Shown here piece after piece: positions 58,076 through 64,000 of a DNA stretch of 64,000 nt. The notes under the pieces were generated by a model. That model did not search any database. It was not told the DNA's origin and saw only the letters and a program-made list of their open reading frames with translations. The first letter of the stretch is position 1. The number at the start of each line of letters is the position of its first letter. A program made the position numbers and the translations under genes. Origin of the DNA: Hibiscus mutabilis (lineage: Eukaryota; Streptophyta; Magnoliopsida; Malvales; Malvaceae); contig CM033726.1 of the NCBI GenBank assembly GCA_019671005.1, positions 17,481,608 to 17,545,607 of the forward strand. The letters run 5' to 3'.

Positions 58076-59005
58076 CTATTGTGGCCACCTTGGATTGTAG
58101 GTCTTCGGGTAAGGATTGTTGTTGTGGTTGGTATTCTCTATGTAGCATCCAGATTCTTGTTGCAGGGGGCATTCATTCGACTGGTGTTCTCTATCACAAT
58201 GCTCACATGTATATTGGATTACCTTAGCCTCCCGTGTGTTGCATATTGGTTGCATGTTCTTGAGCAGGTTTACAATGTTGGAGAGTTGAGCTGCCACGCT
58301 ATGGGAATCATCTAACTGGAGTGTTCTAGGAGATTTGGGGCCAAGATTTAATCTCCCTGTAGGAAACTGGTAGTCTTTATTGGTAATCTGATTAAGGAGT
58401 TCAAAAGCCTCTTCAGGATCTTTGTCGAGAAAAATTCCATTAGCTGAAGAGTCGATCATCATCCTTGTTGGTGCATTAACGCCATTATAGAATGTCATTA
58501 TTTGTAGCCAATCACGAAATCCATGAATCGAGCACTTGTGCATCATATCTTTATATCTGTCCCAGCATTCATACATAGATTCATCATCTTGTTGCTTGAA
58601 TGCTATGATCTTGCTCCTCTTCTAATTGTGCACTTTCGGTGGATCATACCAGTGCAAAAAGTTCTTACACAAGTCATCCCAGGATGTAATAGGTCATGAG
58701 GATATAATTTTTAACCATGCTGGGGCTCGATTTCGCAAAGAGTAAGGGAATATTTTAAGTCACAACACATCATTAGCACGGTTGCCTTTCCTATTCTCTA
58801 TTGTCGGCTACATTGTCAATAATCACTCATGGATCACCTTCGTTATGTACATTCTCCAATTTGTTTTGTCTATTATTAGCACAGTTATCGAGAAAATCCA
58901 TTATTCTTTGCCCTTGATGGAGATCTCTCAAGTATCTTTCAATTTCTGGTTACAAGAGAGAACTAGTTCCTCACGATTTGTGCGTTTGGTCATGCACAAG
59001 AACGT
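58076..59005 (-). pseudogene. A1 gag remnant
   Basis: 58576-58076 reads YECWDRYKDMMHKCSIHGF, TFYNGVNAPTRMMIDSSANG, PEEAFELLNQITNKDYQFP and the zinc knuckle CEHCDREHQSNEC, matching A2 gag (YEAWERYRELLHKCPLHGF; CELCSDNHDSSEC). Upstream pieces to about 59005 are frameshifted but readable (LKIFPYSLRNRAPAWLK near 58720). It would have formed the particle; it is now broken. Confidence 0.8.
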
Positions 59006-59085
59006 ACCTAAAAAATAAAAACAAAAATTAAGTGCAAATAAAATAAAATCTTAAGTGCAATTACAATGTAATTATCAATTGCCAA

Positions 59086-59103
59086 TCCACTGCAACGACG
59101 CCA
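59086..59103 (-). other. A1 primer-binding site
   Basis: The minus strand reads TGGCGTCGTTGCAGTGGA after AGTTTT, next to the 5' LTR. It is a tRNA-Asp-type site with several changes from TGGCGCCGTTGCCGGGGA. Confidence 0.75.
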
Positions 59104-59109
59104 AAAACT

Positions 59110-59447
59110 TGATGCTTGATAAAATGATATGCACTTTAGAGCAAGTATACTCATCATCAAGTAATAAAGTGATGAAGTAGAGTGTCGAACCTAGGAGGAT
59201 TGGATCAATAAATACGAAATGGTCGTCCTTAAGAGTGGTTGAGCAAGTATTGGTTTGATGATGGTTTATCAAAACTAAATGCAATTAAAGTAAAGTAGCT
59301 ATGATCAAGAAAAGCAAATGTTGAAGCAAATATCAAGATGAGCCTAACTATATGCAAACTACTCCTAAATGCAACTAAATGAGCCTAAACAAGTGCAAAA
59401 TCTAAGCTAAAAGGGTATGCAAAATAGTTTATTTTACACAATTATCA
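59110..59447 (-). repeat. A1 5' LTR, internally deleted (338 bp)
   Basis: Both ends match the 1391-bp 3' LTR, but the middle is gone: AATATCAAGATG (3' LTR 29331) is joined to AGCCTAACTATATGC (3' LTR about 30405). The deletion is about 1.06 kb. Confidence 0.85.
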
Positions 59448-59452
59448 GTAAC

Positions 59453-60362
59453 CTATTTTTTTTTTATTATTTTGACCTGAAAAGTTTGTGTTGCGACCTA
59501 CTTGATGAAGAAGCAAAATCGGGAGAAAAAAGGATCAATCGTGGTGGATATGGAGGAAGCATGTTGACCCACGATATAGAGCATGATGTGCATTCAATCC
59601 ATACGCGACTATACTTCTTCCACTAGGCTTTGGTTCAAAGTATGAAATCTAGCTTGCATATATTTCTTGTATAAAAGTTTCATTTGTAATCAAGTTTTTT
59701 GCTAAGCATTTATTTTATTGATGATAAAACCACTAAATATAATTGATAATAGAGTTCCAAATAACCACTAAAAGTAGTAGCATAACACCAGAGTATCAGA
59801 CCCAATAACAATCCACAAAGCAACAAAACACCCCAAAACAAAACAACGAATGAACACAACTTATCCTACCTTTCTAAATAGACCGACTAAAAAACCATAC
59901 TCAATAAAACTAAGCATAAATCGAATGAAATTATCCTATAACAGCAACACAAAAGGCAAATAAGACTTAAATCTTGAATATCATAGCACGATTGAAGCCA
60001 CAAAACCATTCCAAATCATCACACTCAATTACCGCCATGAACTGCGACTAATCATGACAAGCAACAAAACACATGAAATAAGATTCTAGTTACTCTATCA
60101 ACATCCTAAACAAGTTACAAATGCCCATCAAGCCTTAGCCTCCCTTGACCATAGAGAGAAATAACCCATATCAAATCTAAAATACCCCGTCAATCTACGC
60201 TGCAAATCTTCTGTTGTGACTTGAAGAACAACTGTTTTAGTGTACTAGAACATCCTTATGACTCAATAGCTATCATTCGAATACCATGATCATCCAAACT
60301 ATACTTATTGTAGCAACGAAATTAATCCCAATTTGAATAAACTCGATGAAACAAAGATAGAT
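59453..60362. other. Intergenic, no gene supported
   Basis: AT-rich single-copy-looking sequence between A1 and O2. A 59417-59626 frame (RINRGGYGGSMLTHDIEHDV) resembles no family I know. Confidence 0.5.
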
Positions 60363-63300
60363 TGTAATCAATTTTTTTGTCTGGGTTGTATAATATTAAT
60401 ATTATTAATTAATTATAACTATTTTTATATGCCATCAAATATATGTATGTATTGTCATTATTAGTGCTTAATAGTTTTGTATGAATATATATTGTATTAT
60501 TGTATGTGCATGAGTATACGTGTATATGTTAATATGTATAATATATGCTTGTTATTTACGTATTGCATGTATTATCTTATGAAGTAATATATGTATGCCT
60601 TATATTGTATGTGTGCATATTATATATGTATATCACATGTATGCGCGTATGTGTTAGAATATGTATATATTTACTATTATTGTATGTATATGTATGCGCA
60701 TGTTTATCAATATTTATTGTATGTGTATGTATGGTATTTGTATGTATTTTGTACGTATGTTGCAAGTATATTAATATTATGTGTATTAATTAACCAATAT
60801 TATTGTTATTATTATTATCAATTGTTATTATTATTATTGGGTTATAATTGAAAAAGAAAAAAACAGATCAAATATAAGAACCCATTATGGTTATTTAATT
60901 TAAATGTCCCCCATTACATAAAAAACCCAATCTGACATTACACCAGGCCCAACCAGCCAGCCTAATCCCCTTAGATATCCAAAAACCCTAGAACCTAATT
61001 AACCTAAATCTGATATCATTTTTCCTCTTTGCGCAGCCAACTGTGGACCGTTGGATCAGATTTTGATCTAACGACCACGATTGAACCAAGAAGCCCTTTC
61101 ATCTGCCGCTCGTGAAGTCCATTCGCAGACCATCCATCTTCCATGCGCGCGTGTAATCCACGCGGAAGGTTCTTCAGATACACATGCCACGTGTCACCAT
61201 CAAGAGCTGCCATGTCACCTCCAATATTGCTTCTCGGTTATCCGTCTCTGAGCAAATCTAAACCGTTGATCTAGATCTACATCAACAGTCTAGATTTTGT
61301 CTGATCCTGAGAGCTCACCATCTCTCAATCCTTTGCCGCCACGTTTCCTGGATGCCAGATTTTTTGCGATCACCATACATCGCCCTACAGGTTCAACCAC
61401 CCAAGCATTGCCAAGAAATATAAAAAATCAGAGGAATGTCAGATCAAGCATAATCAACAATAATCACATTTATGTTGTTTATTCTTATAAGCAAAAAACA
61501 AATTAAAGACAAAAAAATCAGAGAGCATATATGCGTACAGAGATCTACCATTTGTACTCAGTTTTTGGGATGAAATAAAAAAAAACAGAAAATTTCAGAG
61601 GTATATACCTTCTTTTATTTGCCTTTGACCGTTGGCCTTTCTTTGAGGTTAGGGTTTACCTTTGACCGTTGGCCTTTATTTGCCGGTGACAAGCCCTCGG
61701 TTTTAAACCGAGTAGGGTGAATCGGTGAGGGTGAGGGACTTTTATTTTGGAAAGGGATTTGGTTTTTTAAAATAAAAGAGGATTAGGGGTTTGATTTTAA
61801 GAAACTAAAGGGTAAATCTGTTTTAAAAAAGGGGGATTTTTGGGAGATTTTTGATGGTCACCGGCACCGGTGAACGGTGGCCGGAGGTGAGTCACGGTGG
61901 TAGGAGTGGTGGAGCCACCACCGATTTTTGGGTTTGATGGTGATCCACGGTGGTTTTTGGAAATCTTGGTGTTCTTCATGTTCGTGAAGAACACGATGAA
62001 CACCATGTGTGATCTTTATTTTTGGGTGGTTTTGATCTAAAATGGGGAAAGTTTGTTTGGTTTTGGTGTTTATCTTCAGAAAAAAAAGGGTTATAATTTT
62101 AGGATGAAAAAAATTGGCTAAAAGGTTTGATATGAAACCGAAATACCCTTTAAATAGATTTTTAGTTTTTTTAAATGGTCAAATTACCTATTAGTCCCTC
62201 CGCCCCAATTTAATCATGAAATTAGGACTTCCGCATGGTTTAATTACATCCTCAGTCCCCCTCTATTTTAAAAAATTTGCAATTTCGTCCCTAAATTGAA
62301 TTGAATTTAGATTTTCAAAATGGGTTAATACCCAAATGGTCCCTCCGCGTTTTAAAGTTTGCTCTGGTACCCTTCCGCCTCCTTAAATCCGTTACGTGGT
62401 CCCTGGATTTTGTTAATATCTTCAATCTCGTCCCTATTATAATGAAATATGATTTTGCGAGGTTTATTTCCCCTTTCAGTCCTCCTTTCTTTTACACCGT
62501 TTTCAATCAGGTCCATTTTCTTTTAATTTAAACCGATTTTTAATGGGTTAATTCCCTTTTGCCCCCTTTCCTTTCTGTTTTATTTAATTCTAGTCATTTA
62601 TTTCATGTATTATGTTTTTACACGTTGTTTAATTTTTGTTGTTTATTGCCTATTAATTTGTTTATTTTATGTTATACGTAGTTACATATACATGTACACA
62701 TATATATATGTTATGATTATTGTTTGCTTATACATATGTATATATTATACTCATTACGTATACTATATTTTATTATCTATGTATTATATTGTATATATTT
62801 ATGTTAGGTATATGTTCCTCTTATTATTATGCATATATATATATGTACTTTATATGTGTGTATACTTATTTTCTATTTTGATAATTTACACATTATACAT
62901 ATTACATGCGATGTTCATTTATATATGTTAGTATGTATAGAATATACACATGGCCTATTATATATATAGTATAAATGTGTTTAATTTATGTTCATATATT
63001 TATATGTATATATTATATCATTTGTGCTATTATATATATTGCATATTCTCTCTCTCTCTCTCTCTCTCTATATGAATATATTATATTATTTATACTATAG
63101 GATATATTACTATTATATGTTACATACAGTTTTTATCTACTAGAGTATATGTACTATGTATATATTATATTGTATATTATTATCATACCTTTATACGTTT
63201 AATATATGTTACTACACTTTTATATTTATCTATATTTAGTCGTTATTTGCTTGTTTAATTTTATTTATGCTCGTCATTTATTTTTGTGGATGTCTTTTAA

Positions 63301-63783
63301 TATTTATGTGAATTAATTATTCATTCATATATTTTTTACGTATAGCTTTAGGCTTTTATCTCGGTATTCTAGTGGGAGTGTCATCGCGGTCTCCGGGTGT
63401 CACCTCCTTTGGCATTGTAGATATTTAGGTAAATTTAATGTTCAAACCATGCATTTTAGGAATTAATTATTAAATTAAATCGAATTTTGTATTTTTCTTA
63501 ATAATTACGATACGAACCCTTAGGTACTAATTTTGGGTGTTGTGGGGGTGCTACCCTTCCCCGTACGTAATCAACTCCCGAACCCAAGTTTTTGAATCTC
63601 TAGTTTTGTTTTACGGTGTCTAACCTACCAAAGTGGTCGGTGACAACTCCATATTTAAAAAAATACGAGTTTTCTTAAAATTACCCTTTTTAAATAATTT
63701 TTCAATAAAGGTGGGAAACTCTACCCCCATATACGATTTTTTTATTTTTTGTAGTGGCACCAGATAAAATAGCCGCTATAGCA
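60363..63783 (+). repeat. O2 5' LTR (3.42 kb)
   Basis: Same layout as the O1 LTR: TA-rich start, CCCTAA.CC-rich stretch then CTTTGCGCAGCCAA (compare CCTTGCGCAGCTAA at 3648 in O1), a GTTGGATCAGAT block, GC-rich CACCGGCACCGGTGAACGG near 61860, TATATA-rich middle, and GGGTGTTGTGGGGGTGCTA near the end (63535). Overall sequence is very different from O1, so it is a separate family. Many Tyr/Ile-rich frames (60545-60850, 62600-62930) are artefacts of TATATA composition. Confidence 0.82.
63047..63069. repeat. (TC)n microsatellite in O2 LTR
   Basis: A perfect TC run of 23 bp in TA-rich surroundings. Confidence 0.9.
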
Positions 63784-64000
63784 TGGCGACTCCGCTAGGG
63801 ACAATTTTTTGTTTTAAAAATAAAAGGGAGTTAAGCCTTTGCTGGGTTCGTATCACAATTATTAAGAAAATTTTAAATTCGGTTTAATTTAATTTTAATT
63901 TCTAGTCTTGTTTGTTTACCTTTTTCCATCATATAGTAGTTTTAAAACCCTTAAGTGGGAGTGATTACTTCGCTTCGTGGGATTTTCACCTCCATATAGT

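Larger units (their letters stand above)
29108..59447 (-). mobile_element. A1: outer Athila-type Ty3/Gypsy retrotransposon, interrupted
   Basis: On the minus strand the 5' LTR is 59447-59110, the primer site follows, then gag, protease, RT, RNase H, integrase and an accessory ORF, and the 3' LTR is 30498-29108. The duplication GTAAC is exact on both sides (29103-29107 and 59448-59452). The primer site TGGCGTCGTTGCAGTGGATT is the tRNA-Asp-like type used by Athila elements, and the domain order is that of Ty3/Gypsy. RT is cut between 35236 and 55805 by L1. All coding parts carry stops or frameshifts. Its 5' LTR has lost about 1 kb compared with the 3' LTR. Confidence 0.88.
60363..64000 (+). mobile_element. 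O2: Ogre/Tat-like LTR retrotransposon, 5' end only
   Basis: The LTR starts TGTAATCAATTTT at 60363 (compare TGTAATCACTC in O1) and ends ...TATAGCA at 63783. It is followed at once by the primer site TGGCGACTCCGCTAGGGAC (63784-63802), which differs from O1 at one base. The remaining 198 bases are leader. The rest of the element, its partner LTR and the target duplication lie beyond the window. Confidence 0.82.

Noticed and set aside
60545..60850. Tyr/Val/Cys-rich frames in O2 LTR
   Set aside because: They are translations of TATG/TATA-rich LTR sequence on both strands.

Overview
This is a window of nuclear plant DNA, from a flowering plant and probably a eudicot. The evidence is Ty3/Gypsy LTR retrotransposons of the Ogre/Tat and Athila types, long AT-rich spacers, tRNA-derived SINE heads, MITEs and one spliced WD40 gene with ordinary GT-AG introns. 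No species is assigned. About 49 kb of the 64 kb belongs to LTR retrotransposons stacked inside each other.

Layout. (1) 1-1571 and 20355-20760 are gene-free and look like the two sides of an old, decayed LTR. (2) 1577-20354 is a solo LTR (duplication ATGGC/ATGAC), cut in two by (3) O1, an Ogre-like element on the + strand at 2946-18026 (duplication GGTAT). O1 has gag and accessory-ORF remnants but no pol, a satellite-like array before its 3' LTR, and a 5' LTR rearranged into a palindrome with arms of about 1.8 kb. (4) 20761-29107 is the only genic stretch. It holds two SINE heads, telomere-like repeats, a 7-exon WD40-repeat gene on the minus strand (22929-26722; 532 codons, all exon phases compatible), a hairpin element at its promoter and a Mutator-type MITE. 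(5) 29108-59447 is a three-level nest on the minus strand: Athila element A1 (duplication GTAAC) is broken inside reverse transcriptase by L1 (35236-55805), a non-coding element primed by initiator-Met tRNA. The 3' LTR of L1 is broken by a second Athila, A2 (37548-49292, duplication AGCTC). A1 also carries a 161-bp hAT-type MITE with a perfect 8-bp duplication. (6) 60363 to the window end is the 5' LTR and primer site of a second Ogre-like element, O2.

None of the retroelements looks autonomous. A2 is the most complete: gag, protease, RT, RNase H, integrase and a downstream accessory ORF are all recognisable, but they are broken by seven stop codons and two frameshifts. A1 is more decayed, L1 has no recognisable coding capacity, and O1 lacks pol. 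The WD40 gene is the only host gene that looks intact. Insertion order read from the nesting: A1, then L1, then A2; and separately the solo-LTR family, then O1.
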